9,188 bases of DNA from Minisyncoccota bacterium (lineage in GTDB: Bacteria; Verrucomicrobiota; Lentisphaeria; Oligosphaerales; MVZH01). A program made the translations under genes and the position numbers. This document shows positions 1-8,019 of this stretch, one piece after another (the stretch's first letter is position 1; each line of letters opens with the position of its first letter). The notes below the pieces were generated by a model. The model worked only from the letters and a program-made list of their open reading frames with translations, had not been told where the DNA came from and made no database searches. The stretch is taken from positions 1 to 9,188 of the forward strand of contig JAIPIM010000160.1 of NCBI GenBank assembly GCA_021734725.1, read 5' to 3'.

Positions 1-1317
1 GGCCGCGCCATGCCAGGCCTGTGCCGCGCCATGGGCGTACCCATGGAGACTGACACCCAGTGGATTGCGATGACCAAAGTCACCCCAATCCGTGTTAAGC
101 AAACCCAGCGCTCCATTCTCGCGACCGATGGCCGCAAAATTCGATACGTTGGCTATGGCGCTTGGCAGGTCGGTTCCGTGCCGCTGCCAGCTTTGGGTCC
201 CCGGACAGACCACCACGGGGATCCCTGCATTCGTGAACTCGGACGTACGCGGCATCCGTTTCCCGTGAGGCGCGTAATCCCAGTTAAGCATCACAACATC
301 CTTCGGGAACTCAGGAATCAGTTCACTGTGCTCAAGTACAATATCCCCCCACATGTTCATTCGTTTTCCAAACCGTTCACACAACTCATAGACCTTGAGC
401 AGGAAATTAAGATAAACCCGCCCCGCACCCTGTTTCTCGGCGGCATCGGCGCTGCGGCCTTTACCGAGCTCCCAAGGTTCGTCGCAGCACACATTGACTT
501 CGTCGGCTTCAAACAGCGGCAGGAACTCGCGATATAATTCTTCCACCAGCGTAATGGACCCGGGATCGGTGGGGCACAGCATAGTACCGCCCTCCCAGCC
601 CATGGCACCGGGGAGTTCGGCCAAATGCCGATAGCGCGGCAGCTGCAGGGTTAACTCATTATGGCTCAATGTAGCCAGGGATGGAATGAATCGGATGTGA
701 TGTTTCTTGCAGTGTTCCTGTACGGCAAGCATGTCCGACGGCGAATACGGGCTGTGTCCCCGACCAATATCCGGATGCTCGTTCCATTTGAATCCGTTTT
801 TGATGTACAATTGGAATTCATTGATCTTCCAACTCGCCAACCGTTCCACCAATGCTTTCAGAGTCTTCACTTTCGGCGGCTTGCCTCGTGCGCAGTCGAG
901 GTATACACCGCGCCGCTGGAAGTCCGGTTCGTCTTCAATCCGCACGGCGGGCAGGCTCGGAGCGCTACGTCGACAGCGTATCATCTCGCGCAGAGTCTGT
1001 ATCGCGTAATAAACCCCGGCATCTCCGGAACTGGTAATCTCTATGCCATCCGACGTGATATGGATGCGATAGGCTTCCGGATTGGTTATCCCAGCGTCGC
1101 GTGTAACCCATAGAGAGCAAGGAACGCCGGCCCGAAACTCTAGACACGGTTTCAGGCCGTACCGCGCTTGCAGATCCTGCGCCAGCTGTTCCAAGGGGAG
1201 TTTGTCCGTTAAGCGCGGAGAAGTGACAACCGGCATCGCCGGCCACGTGAACGCACCGTTTTCGTCAGTCCAAGATTTGACCGGAATCAACAACCGATCG
1301 GATACCAATTCAGACAT
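1..1317 (-). CDS. Glycoside hydrolase family 20 (beta-N-acetylhexosaminidase-like), N-terminal 439 codons, cut by window edge
   Basis: The frame is open from an ATG at 1317 to the left edge, so the C-terminus is missing. Family enzymes remove terminal beta-linked GlcNAc or GalNAc by substrate-assisted catalysis. Seen: an N-terminal region ending in GVYYAIQTLREMI (about 101-113), typical of the GH20 accessory (zincin-like) domain. The barrel then starts at RRGVYLDCARGK (135-146), whose Arg fits the substrate-binding Arg. A conserved-type His lies in SLATLSHNE (213-221). The catalytic Asp-Glu pair is D279-E280 in NVCCDEPWELG. Trp-containing barrel motifs are MWGD (322-325) and LNTDWGDFGH (407-416). 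There is no signal peptide, so a cytoplasmic enzyme is inferred. It starts 3 bases after the murF stop with a perfect Shine-Dalgarno, so it is very likely co-translated with the cell-wall operon. The last motif recalls GcnA-like members. The substrate is unknown; chitobiose, glycan or peptidoglycan fragments are all possible. Confidence 0.87.
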   Translation of the reverse strand, partial: MSELVSDRLLIPVKSWTDENGAFTWPAMPVVTSPRLTDKLPLEQLAQDLQARYGLKPCLEFRAGVPCSLWVTRDAGITNPEAYRIHITSDGIEITSSGDAGVYYAIQTLREMIRCRRSAPSLPAVRIEDEPDFQRRGVYLDCARGKPPKVKTLKALVERLASWKINEFQLYIKNGFKWNEHPDIGRGHSPYSPSDMLAVQEHCKKHHIRFIPSLATLSHNELTLQLPRYRHLAELPGAMGWEGGTMLCPTDPGSITLVEELYREFLPLFEADEVNVCCDEPWELGKGRSADAAEKQGAGRVYLNFLLKVYELCERFGKRMNMWGDIVLEHSELIPEFPKDVVMLNWDYAPHGKRMPRTSEFTNAGIPVVVCPGTQSWQRHGTDLPSAIANVSNFAAIGRENGALGLLNTDWGDFGHRNPLGVSLHGYAHGAAQAWHGAA

Positions 1318-1320
1318 TGC

Positions 1321-2742
1321 TTACCTCCTGTTTTTTTGAGGCTTTTGCATCGCCGATATAACCGATTCAAGGTGCATGCCACGTGACCCTTTGAGAAAAA
1401 GCCACGTCCCTTTTTTTACTCGCCGCTCAAGGTACGGTACCGCGTGAGCGGCGTCCAAGAATGATGGCACATCGCGCCCGGCCGCGGCTTGCATCATCAG
1501 CGGGCCGACGGTCACAACACGTGCGTCGGACACACGCTGGGCCACCCACTCCAAGAGGGTCTCGTGGGCCGCTCTTGAATCATTTCCAAGTTCAAGCATA
1601 TCTCCGAGCACAACAATCTTCTGTTCGTCAGATGTGCCATTGCTCACTTCCAGGAACCACTCCACCGCGGCACGGACACTGTCCGGGTTGGCGTTATACG
1701 CATCGTTCACCCAGGCAATGCCATTTCGCCGGCAAATCTCCATACGCATCGCCGGCAGCCTCGTCTGGGCCAGCCCGGCTGCAATCGTATCGGGATCGAT
1801 GCCCAGCGCCGTACAGGCAGCAGCCGCGGCAGCGGCATTCGAAGCCTGGTGTCGACCACCGACGGCCCACGTCACCATCCGCTCCTCCCCCGCATCCAGC
1901 CACCGCAGCGAACACTTGAACGTATTATCACCGGCAAGCCCATAATAGTTCACCATAACGTCTTCTTGCCCCGACGCTCCGAAGGTCAGCTTTCGGCGCT
2001 CCCCGGCACAATCCCTCAGAATTTCGACTTGTTCGCAATTCTGAGGAAAAACGGCAACGCCATCTGGGGGTAATGCGGAGAACAGCGCTCCTTTCTCCCG
2101 CGCGACGCCCTCCAAAGTGAGCAAGTACTCCAAGTGGGCATGGCCAACGTTGGTGATAACACCGACCGTCGGCTGGACAATGGCAGCCAGCGATGCAATT
2201 TCGCCAGGGTGGTTTGTTCCCAACTCCAACACCGCGGCCCGGTGATGGCTGCGAAGACGTAATACGTTTCTGGGCACCCCAAAGTGGTTATTGGTATTGC
2301 CTGCCGTGGCCAACACGTGCCCCGGATACGCTTTCTCGAGAATCGCCTCAACCATCGCCCGGCAACTGGTCTTGCCACTGCTGCCAGTGACGGCTATTAC
2401 AGGGACCTCCGCAAACAATCGACGGTGAGCCGCGGCAATCTGGTGGAACGCGCAAAGGGTATCCGGTACACACAACTGAGCGATACCGCGTTCACGCAAC
2501 AGAGCCTGCACGGCATCACCCATAAGCCTGTCTGTGCATACACCCGCCACACTTCTCTTCACAGCGTCGGCGACGTGCGCGTGCCCGTCCACGCGGTCTC
2601 CGCGAATAGCAACAAACAGACTGTCGGCAAATGCCTCCCGGCTGTCGTCAACGATGCCTGTGACGTGCATGGCCGGCTCCGGTGGCGGTACGAGCCAGCG
2701 ACCGTCGGTTATTGATGCGATCTCCTGGAGGGTAAAAAGCAT
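1321..2742 (-). CDS. murF: UDP-N-acetylmuramoyl-tripeptide--D-alanyl-D-alanine ligase
   Basis: This cytoplasmic ATP-dependent ligase adds D-Ala-D-Ala to UDP-MurNAc-tripeptide, the last step in making the UDP-MurNAc-pentapeptide precursor. The 473 residues are close to the usual family length and all three Mur-ligase domains are present. The N-terminal substrate domain has VDDSREAFADSLFVAIRG (31-48). The central ATPase domain has the P-loop GSSGKTS (120-126), NNHFGVPRNVLRL (151-163), ELGTNHPGE (173-181) and ITNVGHAHLE (196-205). The later DAYNANPDS (347-355), VVLGDMLELG (377-386) and FLKGSRGMHLE (449-459) are MurF hallmarks. The start MLFTLQEIA fits the family N-terminus, but no Shine-Dalgarno is visible before it. 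It follows murE by 32 bases, so coupling to murE translation is likely. Confidence 0.97.
   Translation of the reverse strand: MLFTLQEIASITDGRWLVPPPEPAMHVTGIVDDSREAFADSLFVAIRGDRVDGHAHVADAVKRSVAGVCTDRLMGDAVQALLRERGIAQLCVPDTLCAFHQIAAAHRRLFAEVPVIAVTGSSGKTSCRAMVEAILEKAYPGHVLATAGNTNNHFGVPRNVLRLRSHHRAAVLELGTNHPGEIASLAAIVQPTVGVITNVGHAHLEYLLTLEGVAREKGALFSALPPDGVAVFPQNCEQVEILRDCAGERRKLTFGASGQEDVMVNYYGLAGDNTFKCSLRWLDAGEERMVTWAVGGRHQASNAAAAAAACTALGIDPDTIAAGLAQTRLPAMRMEICRRNGIAWVNDAYNANPDSVRAAVEWFLEVSNGTSDEQKIVVLGDMLELGNDSRAAHETLLEWVAQRVSDARVVTVGPLMMQAAAGRDVPSFLDAAHAVPYLERRVKKGTWLFLKGSRGMHLESVISAMQKPQKNRR
1324..1329 (-). promoter_or_regulatory. Perfect Shine-Dalgarno for the GH20 gene, inside the murF 3' end
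   Basis: AGGAGG is formed by the last two Arg codons of murF, directly followed by its TAA stop. It lies 6 bases before the GH20 ATG at 1317. Ribosomes ending murF would stop on top of this site, so translational coupling is expected. It is the strongest ribosome binding site in the operon, whereas murF itself has no visible one. Confidence 0.8.
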
Positions 2743-2774
2743 GGTTGTTATGGTTCGTATAGGGGGCTACACAC

Positions 2775-4271
2775 TCACAGAATGCCGGCATCCTGCATGG
2801 CCTTGCGCGTTTCTTCGACGTCACTGAAAGGTAACTGGCTACCCGCAACTTCCTGATACGTTTCGTGCCCTTTTCCGGCCACCAGTATCAAGTCCCCCGG
2901 GGCCGCGTTGCGCACCGCCTCGTGAATCGCCTGCCGCCGGTCTACCACATATTCAACCTCAGCATTCTCAGGGATCCCCCGCCGGATGTCGCTCAGGATG
3001 TCTTGCGGATCCTCGGACCGTGGATTGTCGCTGGTTACAATAACGCGGTCCGCCAGGCGTGAGGCCACTTCACCCATTCGCGGGCGTTTTGTCTTGTCTC
3101 GATCCCCACCGCAACCGAAAACAACAATCAGCTTATTCGGCTCTAATTCGCGCAACGTTGTAAGCACGTTACAAAGGGCATCGTCCGTGTGGGCGTAGTC
3201 CACAAGAGCGCGAATCCCGCGTTTGCCGGCGATCGGCTGCAGTCTTCCCGGCGCCCCCCGGAAACGTGCTACTGCTTCTGCAATTCCGGCCGGGGAAAGT
3301 CCCAGTGCCAATGCCACAGCGGCAGCGCCAGCTACATTGTAGATATTGAACCGTCCAAGGAGTGGCGCGGAAAGCCGGTGGGATTCACCGTTCAGCTGGA
3401 GTGTCAGTTGTATGCCGTCAAGGTCCGAGACCATGTCTCTGATGCGAACGTCCGCCGATGGCGCTGTGCCGAATGCCAGTGGCCGGACCTCGCTGTTGCC
3501 TTCCTGCAAGAATTCGTACAGACGAAGGCCATAGGCGTCATCGCAGTTGATCACGGCAGGCGCATGCGAGCACAGGTACTCGTCGAAAAGCACCGTTTTT
3601 GCCGCAAAATAGTTCTCCATCGTTCCATGGTAATCGCAGTGATCGCCGGTAAGGTTAGTGAACAATCCGGCGGCGCATTTTACCGAGCCAGGTCGCCGCT
3701 GCACCAGAGCGTGACTGGACATTTCCATGACAACATAGTTCATGCCGGCCCGGTACATGTTCGCAAACAATCGCTGCAGATCGAAGGGGGTGGGCGTAGT
3801 ACGGGTCGCGGAGCTGACATGGTGCCCGATCTCGTACTGTACAGTGCCAATCATGCCAGTTTGCAATCCGGCATGCCGCAATATATCCCGCAGCAGATAG
3901 GCACATGTCGTTTTGCCGTTTGTCCCCGTGATGCTGACAAGGCTCAGGTGGTTCGCCGGATAACCGTACGCTGCTTCCGCAATGCGCGCAGCCGCCGCGT
4001 ATGCATTCGAAACGTGCAAAAGGGCAACATGGGGGGGTAAGTTCAAGACCCGCTTGGCAACAATGGCGGCGGCGCCCGCTTCAACAGCTTCGCCGATGAA
4101 CTCAGTGCCGTCGAATCGACTCCCGGGAATGGCAACAAACACCCAACCGGGACGGACCTCACGTGAATCGGCCGTTGCTCCTGTAATGAAAGTACCCAGA
4201 TCCCCTCGGGACGAAACCAAGAGGTCGCCAAGTGCATCATGGTAAACTTGCAACGGCTGGGCCTGAATCAT
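2775..4271 (-). CDS. murE: UDP-N-acetylmuramoyl-L-alanyl-D-glutamate--2,6-diaminopimelate ligase
   Basis: This cytoplasmic ligase adds the third stem-peptide residue to UDP-MurNAc-L-Ala-D-Glu. From the ATG at 4271 it has 498 residues, nearly the same as E. coli MurE (495). Seen: N-terminal substrate domain with TADSREVRPGWVFVAIPG; P-loop GTNGKTT (116-122); MEMSSHALVQRR and TNLTGDHCDYHGTMENY in the central domain; Lys225 in AAKTVLFDEY at the place of the carbamylated Lys; VDYAHTDDAL; VFGCGGDRDKTKRP; and TSDNPRSEDP, with DNPR at 415-418. DNPR is the known signature for meso-diaminopimelate rather than lysine. The ATG overlaps the ftsI 3' end by 35 bases and has only an AGGAA 12 bases upstream. 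An in-frame TTG at 4334 would add 21 residues that lack family resemblance, so I prefer the ATG. Confidence 0.96.
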   Translation of the reverse strand: MIQAQPLQVYHDALGDLLVSSRGDLGTFITGATADSREVRPGWVFVAIPGSRFDGTEFIGEAVEAGAAAIVAKRVLNLPPHVALLHVSNAYAAAARIAEAAYGYPANHLSLVSITGTNGKTTCAYLLRDILRHAGLQTGMIGTVQYEIGHHVSSATRTTPTPFDLQRLFANMYRAGMNYVVMEMSSHALVQRRPGSVKCAAGLFTNLTGDHCDYHGTMENYFAAKTVLFDEYLCSHAPAVINCDDAYGLRLYEFLQEGNSEVRPLAFGTAPSADVRIRDMVSDLDGIQLTLQLNGESHRLSAPLLGRFNIYNVAGAAAVALALGLSPAGIAEAVARFRGAPGRLQPIAGKRGIRALVDYAHTDDALCNVLTTLRELEPNKLIVVFGCGGDRDKTKRPRMGEVASRLADRVIVTSDNPRSEDPQDILSDIRRGIPENAEVEYVVDRRQAIHEAVRNAAPGDLILVAGKGHETYQEVAGSQLPFSDVEETRKAMQDAGIL

Positions 4272-6015
4272 ACGTGGGCTGTCTTCCTGACTTGTCCTGC
4301 TCCCGTGACACCGCGCGCGCTCTGGCTGGCGCAACCTGTAAATACCTCAGTGTCTTTTCCGCGATCCGGCTGAATGCGGGGGCTGCAACGGTACCGCCGT
4401 AGTAACCGTTCTTGGACGGTTCGTCCACCGCAACCAAAAGTACAAACGCCGGGGCATCCGCGGGAACGAAACCGACAAACGAGGCAACGTACTTATCGTT
4501 GTCATAGGAGCCATTAATAAATTTCTGTGCCGTCCCGGTTTTCCCGGCCACATCATACCCCGGAACAGCCGCTTTCTCCGCCGTGCCACCATCCCGCGTC
4601 ACCATCTTCATGGCGGCAACAATCTTGGCGGCGGTACCCGGACGAAGAACCCGCCGCTTTACTTCCGGGACATTGGCATCTACAAGGCCTGTAAAAGGAT
4701 CTTTGATACGATCAATAATATAGGGCTGCATCATCACGCCGTCATTCGCCAACGCGCAATATGCCTGAACAATCTGCAACGGGGTTGTCAATATCCCTTG
4801 ACCGATGCAGAAACGACTCACAGACAGACCGTCCCAGTCAGGCACGGCACGCAATATGCCTGGGGCTTCATCGCTGAAACCGATCCCCACCGGCTCACCA
4901 AATCCAAATCGCCGAAGGGTCTGGTAAAGACGACGCTTCCCCATCGCTACGGCAATTTTGGCCGTGCCGATGTTGCTTGACCTCTGTACAATCTGCCACA
5001 CCCGTAGTCTGCCATACTGGTGACCACTGTCACGGAGACGGCGACGACAGAAGACCCAATACCCATCTTCACAGTCGACAACGGTATTAAGCCCAACCAC
5101 CCCGTAATCCAGGGCGCCGGCAATACTGACACATTTCATGATCGAACCAGGCTCGAATCCGTGACTCAGAACCCGGTTCTGATAGTGCTTATCACGCATT
5201 GCCGCGGCGTCTCTGACATTCGGATCAAACGTCGGGTATTGCGCCAGGGCCAGGATCGCGCCAGTCCGCGGATCCGCCATGACACCGTACGCAGCAGCAG
5301 GTGCATGCTTCTCAACCATCGCCGCTATTTCTTCCTCAACAATACTCTGAATGGGTTCGTCAATGGTTAAATACACCTCCGCACCGTTGCGGGGCTTATC
5401 CTCATATCCGGATCCATTATCCAGTTTGTGCCCCTTGCGGTCGCGTTCAAACACCGCGGTTCCCGCCGTTGGCAGCAGCTGGTTGTTCAACAACCTTTCC
5501 ACACCTGAGACTCCCTGGCCGTTATCATGCAGAAACCCAAGAAGATTAGCGCATAATGTGTGTTTGGGGTAATAGCGGCGATAACTGTCTACAAAGCGGA
5601 TGCCGGAAAGATGATAGGCCGCCAGCCCCTCGGCCACTTGAATCGGCACGCCCCGCTTCACCGTCACTTCAATGCCCTCCGATGCGAATCGCCGCATAAG
5701 GACCCGCGCTGGCACATCCAGCTGCTGACTCAACAAACGCGCCATTTCCAGGTTGGTCTTCGTAAACCGGCGCGGTTCGGCCAAAACATCGCGACAGGCA
5801 AGATTTCCCGCCAGAAGATTGCCCTGCACATCATAAATCTCTCCCCGTTCCCCCTTCTCTTCCTGATGTGCGGTATATTTCCGACGGGCCTTTTGAAAAA
5901 GTTCGTCGTTCCGCACAATCTGCAGGTTGTACACATGGCAGGTCAAACCCACGAACCCCGCCAATAAAAAGGAGAGGAGGCTGAACGCCCTTACTAAATA
6001 CACGCCACGTTGCAT
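4237..6015 (-). CDS. ftsI: Septal peptidoglycan transpeptidase, class B penicillin-binding protein 3 type
   Basis: This inner-membrane D,D-transpeptidase cross-links septal peptidoglycan with the divisome. It has 592 residues. Seen: one N-terminal signal anchor (about 8-28); a dimerisation/pedestal region with RGEIYDVQGNLLAG (57-70); and a C-terminal transpeptidase domain with all three penicillin-binding motifs. These are SIMK (Ser291 nucleophile to Lys294) in FEPGSIMK, SSN (346-348), and KTGT (492-495) followed by AQK. GVSGVERLLNNQL (168-180) and AAYGVMADPRTGAILALAQYP (241-261) are also typical of class B PBPs. No PASTA domains follow; the tail of about 30 residues after 560 is low in complexity and overlaps murE. 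A GGGA lies 5 bases before the ATG. Position between ftsL and murE is the standard dcw order and supports ftsI rather than a spoVD-like or pbp2 paralogue. Confidence 0.95.
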   Translation of the reverse strand: MQRGVYLVRAFSLLSFLLAGFVGLTCHVYNLQIVRNDELFQKARRKYTAHQEEKGERGEIYDVQGNLLAGNLACRDVLAEPRRFTKTNLEMARLLSQQLDVPARVLMRRFASEGIEVTVKRGVPIQVAEGLAAYHLSGIRFVDSYRRYYPKHTLCANLLGFLHDNGQGVSGVERLLNNQLLPTAGTAVFERDRKGHKLDNGSGYEDKPRNGAEVYLTIDEPIQSIVEEEIAAMVEKHAPAAAYGVMADPRTGAILALAQYPTFDPNVRDAAAMRDKHYQNRVLSHGFEPGSIMKCVSIAGALDYGVVGLNTVVDCEDGYWVFCRRRLRDSGHQYGRLRVWQIVQRSSNIGTAKIAVAMGKRRLYQTLRRFGFGEPVGIGFSDEAPGILRAVPDWDGLSVSRFCIGQGILTTPLQIVQAYCALANDGVMMQPYIIDRIKDPFTGLVDANVPEVKRRVLRPGTAAKIVAAMKMVTRDGGTAEKAAVPGYDVAGKTGTAQKFINGSYDNDKYVASFVGFVPADAPAFVLLVAVDEPSKNGYYGGTVAAPAFSRIAEKTLRYLQVAPARARAVSREQDKSGRQPTYDSGPAVASLP

Positions 6016-6069
6016 AAGGATCCCGCCAACAACATTATTGCACCAATGCCCACAATCATGATTCAGACC

Positions 6070-6468
6070 TCAACGGCGCGCCAGAAGCCCCACTTCATCC
6101 CCGCTCTCCCCGTCGCCGCTGGACCGATGCATCGATACACGGCGAACTTGTCCCGGATAGGGTGGACGGAGTTCAAGATCGAAACGGCGGACCGCGGACA
6201 CTATGTACCGCCCGCTCTTGTACGTTTCAAGCTCAATACGAAGATTACCCACCTGCTTCTCGCGAAGTTCGTGCTCGCGTCGCAGCGTGGCAAGCCGTTG
6301 CTCAAGTTTCTCCGTCGTGCTCTGCAACCATACAAATGCCAGAGCAACCGCCAACGCCGGAATAATGACGACCAACAACCGCCACACCACCCCGGCACGA
6401 CTGACCTGAGCCATGTTGCTCTCCAGCATTTCGTACCGATATAGTCTCGTGGCTGCTGTGCTTCTCAT
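6070..6468 (-). CDS. ftsL: FtsL-like septum formation protein
   Basis: This small bitopic membrane protein is probably the divisome component that forms a coiled-coil complex with FtsB/FtsQ-type proteins and helps activate septal synthesis. From the ATG at 6468 it has 132 residues. Seen: a short basic cytoplasmic N-terminus; one transmembrane helix at about 27-48 (VVWRLLVVIIPALAVALAFV); a charged heptad-like helix at about 51-85 (EKLEQRLATLRREHELREKQ); then YIVSAVRRFDLELRPPYPGQV (89-108). That last segment resembles the end of the FtsL domain, where a Pro-rich PGQV follows the helix. FtsL sequences diverge strongly, so the name rests on topology plus location between rsmH and ftsI. AGGAG lies 7 bases before this start. 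A shorter start at 6414, with GGAG 6 bases upstream, is also possible. An in-frame ATG at 6516 has poor spacing. Confidence 0.85.
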   Translation of the reverse strand: MRSTAATRLYRYEMLESNMAQVSRAGVVWRLLVVIIPALAVALAFVWLQSTTEKLEQRLATLRREHELREKQVGNLRIELETYKSGRYIVSAVRRFDLELRPPYPGQVRRVSMHRSSGDGESGDEVGLLARR

Positions 6469-6475
6469 TCTTGTA

Positions 6476-6480
6476 CTCCT
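6476..6480 (-). promoter_or_regulatory. Ribosome binding site deciding the ftsL start
   Basis: AGGAG on the minus strand lies 7 bases before the ATG at 6468. It is the best Shine-Dalgarno among the three in-frame ATG choices (6516, 6468, 6414), which is why the longest frame was not used. Confidence 0.6.
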
Positions 6481-6558
6481 GCTGACTCTTTTTATTCTCG
6501 CGCCCTCCCGTTCCATGAGGACCTGGCCAAAGATTCAGATTCACTCCCCGACGAACTG

Positions 6559-7509
6559 TCAAGGAATCACGTTCTGCGTGGGCAAGCGCTCAGCCGCTCG
6601 CAGTTTGGCGGATGAAGCCCGCGGGTTAACAGCCAATTCTGCGTCACTTGCCTGCACGGGTTTACGCGTCAACACCCTTAGTGTTGCCTGTTTTTGGCAT
6701 CGACATTCCGGAAAATCCGGTGGACATATACAGGTCTTTGCTGCTTCCCGATACACGTGTTTCACAATCCGGTCTTCCAGCGAATGAAAACTGACAACCA
6801 CCAATCGCCCGCCAGAGGCGAGCACTTCGACAGCAGCATCCAACCCGCGCTTGAGCTCGCCCAATTCGTCGTTGACGGCAATACGAAGGGCCTGAAAACA
6901 TCGCGTGGGGGGCGGCAAATGGCCGTGACGTGCCGGCCCCACGATACGCGTCACCAGTTCCGCAAATTCCTTCGTACGGCTCCATGGGCGTTCCTTGCGC
7001 CGACGAACCACGGCCCGAGCCACACGTCCCGCTTTCCGTTCCTCACCGTAGTCTTGGAAGATACGGCGTAATTCAGCCTCGTCCGCCGTATTCAAAATTG
7101 TGGCAGCAGTCGTGGATGCCCGTTGGTCCATACGCATGTCCAGGGGAGCATCAAAGCGGAAGGAAAAACCGCGTTCGGGGCGGTCAAGATGCGCTGACGA
7201 GACCCCAAGGTCAAGCAGGACACCGTCAACCAAATCCCACCCAACAGTACCCAGCACTTTTTGCATCTCGCTGTATCTCCCGTGCGCGAGGTGAACTCGG
7301 TCGCCAAAGGACGTCAACCGTTTGTCCGCTTCGGTCAATGCGTCCCAATCTCGGTCTATGCCGAGAATCTCAACATCATCGGATGCCTGGAGCAGAGCCT
7401 CTGCATGGCCTCCAAAGCCCACCGTTCCGTCCAGCAGCCTGCTCCCCGGCTTGGGGGCAAGGTAGCTTATGACCTCGTTGATCATGACTGGGCGATGGAC
7501 GTCGTTCAT
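6559..7509 (-). CDS. rsmH: 16S rRNA (cytosine(1402)-N(4))-methyltransferase
   Basis: RsmH (MraW) uses S-adenosylmethionine to methylate N4 of C1402 in 16S rRNA at the ribosomal P site. The 316 residues match the family length. Seen: HRPVMINEVISYLAP (5-19); the SAM-binding DGTVGFGGHAEALL (27-40) and GIDRDWDAL (50-58); LLDLGVSSAHLD (98-109); RGFSFRFDAPLDMRMD (113-128); TRCFQALRIAVNDEL (202-216); and VVSFHSLEDRIVK (238-250). A Cys cluster follows (C260, C262, C269, C271) in the usual CxCP...CxC arrangement near the C-terminus. It starts 3 bases after the mraZ stop; a GGAA 7 bases before the ATG can serve as ribosome binding site. mraZ-rsmH at the head of dcw is the most conserved part of this cluster. 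Confidence 0.98.
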   Translation of the reverse strand: MNDVHRPVMINEVISYLAPKPGSRLLDGTVGFGGHAEALLQASDDVEILGIDRDWDALTEADKRLTSFGDRVHLAHGRYSEMQKVLGTVGWDLVDGVLLDLGVSSAHLDRPERGFSFRFDAPLDMRMDQRASTTAATILNTADEAELRRIFQDYGEERKAGRVARAVVRRRKERPWSRTKEFAELVTRIVGPARHGHLPPPTRCFQALRIAVNDELGELKRGLDAAVEVLASGGRLVVVSFHSLEDRIVKHVYREAAKTCICPPDFPECRCQKQATLRVLTRKPVQASDAELAVNPRASSAKLRAAERLPTQNVIP

Positions 7510-7512
7510 GGC

Positions 7513-8019
7513 TTAGTTCCGCGTCACTTTTTTCAAGATGTCGGTGAAATCATCGCCTCGTTCCTGGATCTGCTGGATAACGTCAAGCCCCGTGTCGCTG
7601 TCTATTTGCCGTTCCGCCCACGTTTCAGGTCGCCAGATCTGTATCGTTGTCACCGCGCCCAGAAGCAACGCGCGATCGCTGATGTTCGAGTGGGCCATCA
7701 ACTTTGGCGTCAGGCTTATTCGTCCCTGCTTGTCGCACACACATTCCTGTGCCATAGACCCTATGGTTGCCAACGCAACCGCGGCTTGGGAGTCGGCAAA
7801 CGAAACCTTGCGCAACTTATCCAGCAATTCCTGAAACGTAGGTGCAGGTACGGCTTGAACGGATCCGTGACGGCCCGGCAACAGGAAAAAATGGTTTTGG
7901 CGGGGGTCAGGCTGGCGCCACTGGCTTGGGATGGCAACACGCCGCTGGCCGTCGACGGTATACTCGTATTCCCCGAGGAACCATCCGGCGGCGGTTGTGT
8001 TGTCTGTGCCTTTACTCAC
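7513..8019 (-). CDS. mraZ: MraZ transcriptional regulator, first gene of the dcw operon
   Basis: MraZ is a ring-forming DNA-binding protein with two SpoVT/AbrB-like domains that in studied bacteria represses its own dcw operon. It has 168 residues, somewhat longer than the usual 140-150. Domain 1 begins at FLGEYEYTVDGQRRVAIPSQWR (14-35), with the DxxxR turn as DGQRR. Domain 2 contains CDKQGRISLTP (95-105), the typical DxxGR motif. The C-terminus EERGDDFTDIL-like stretch is helical. The start is GTG, the first possible start after an in-frame TAG that directly precedes it. This gives an extra 12 or so residues before the usual start of the domain. GGGGA lies about 8 bases upstream. The start codon lies inside the fourth copy of the 10-bp AGG array, as expected for autorepression. 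Confidence 0.93.
   Translation of the reverse strand: MSKGTDNTTAAGWFLGEYEYTVDGQRRVAIPSQWRQPDPRQNHFFLLPGRHGSVQAVPAPTFQELLDKLRKVSFADSQAAVALATIGSMAQECVCDKQGRISLTPKLMAHSNISDRALLLGAVTTIQIWRPETWAERQIDSDTGLDVIQQIQERGDDFTDILKKVTRN

Noticed and set aside
10..537. 175-codon plus-strand open frame at the left edge
   Set aside because: Antisense to the GH20 gene, which is continuous over the whole stretch with catalytic motifs.
3189..4040. 283-codon plus-strand open frame
   Set aside because: Antisense to the core of murE, whose motifs are intact; the translation shows no family features.
4272..4334. Longer murE start at TTG 4334
   Set aside because: Rare start codon, extra 21 residues without MurE similarity, and length from 4271 matches the family.
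5995..6060. 21-codon hydrophobic minus-strand frame starting between ftsL and ftsI and overlapping the ftsI start
   Set aside because: No Shine-Dalgarno before its ATG, very short, and the overlap with the ftsI start can arise by chance.
6469..6516. Longer ftsL start at ATG 6516
   Set aside because: No well-placed Shine-Dalgarno; the extra basic residues do not resemble FtsL, and the ATG at 6468 has AGGAG at ideal spacing.
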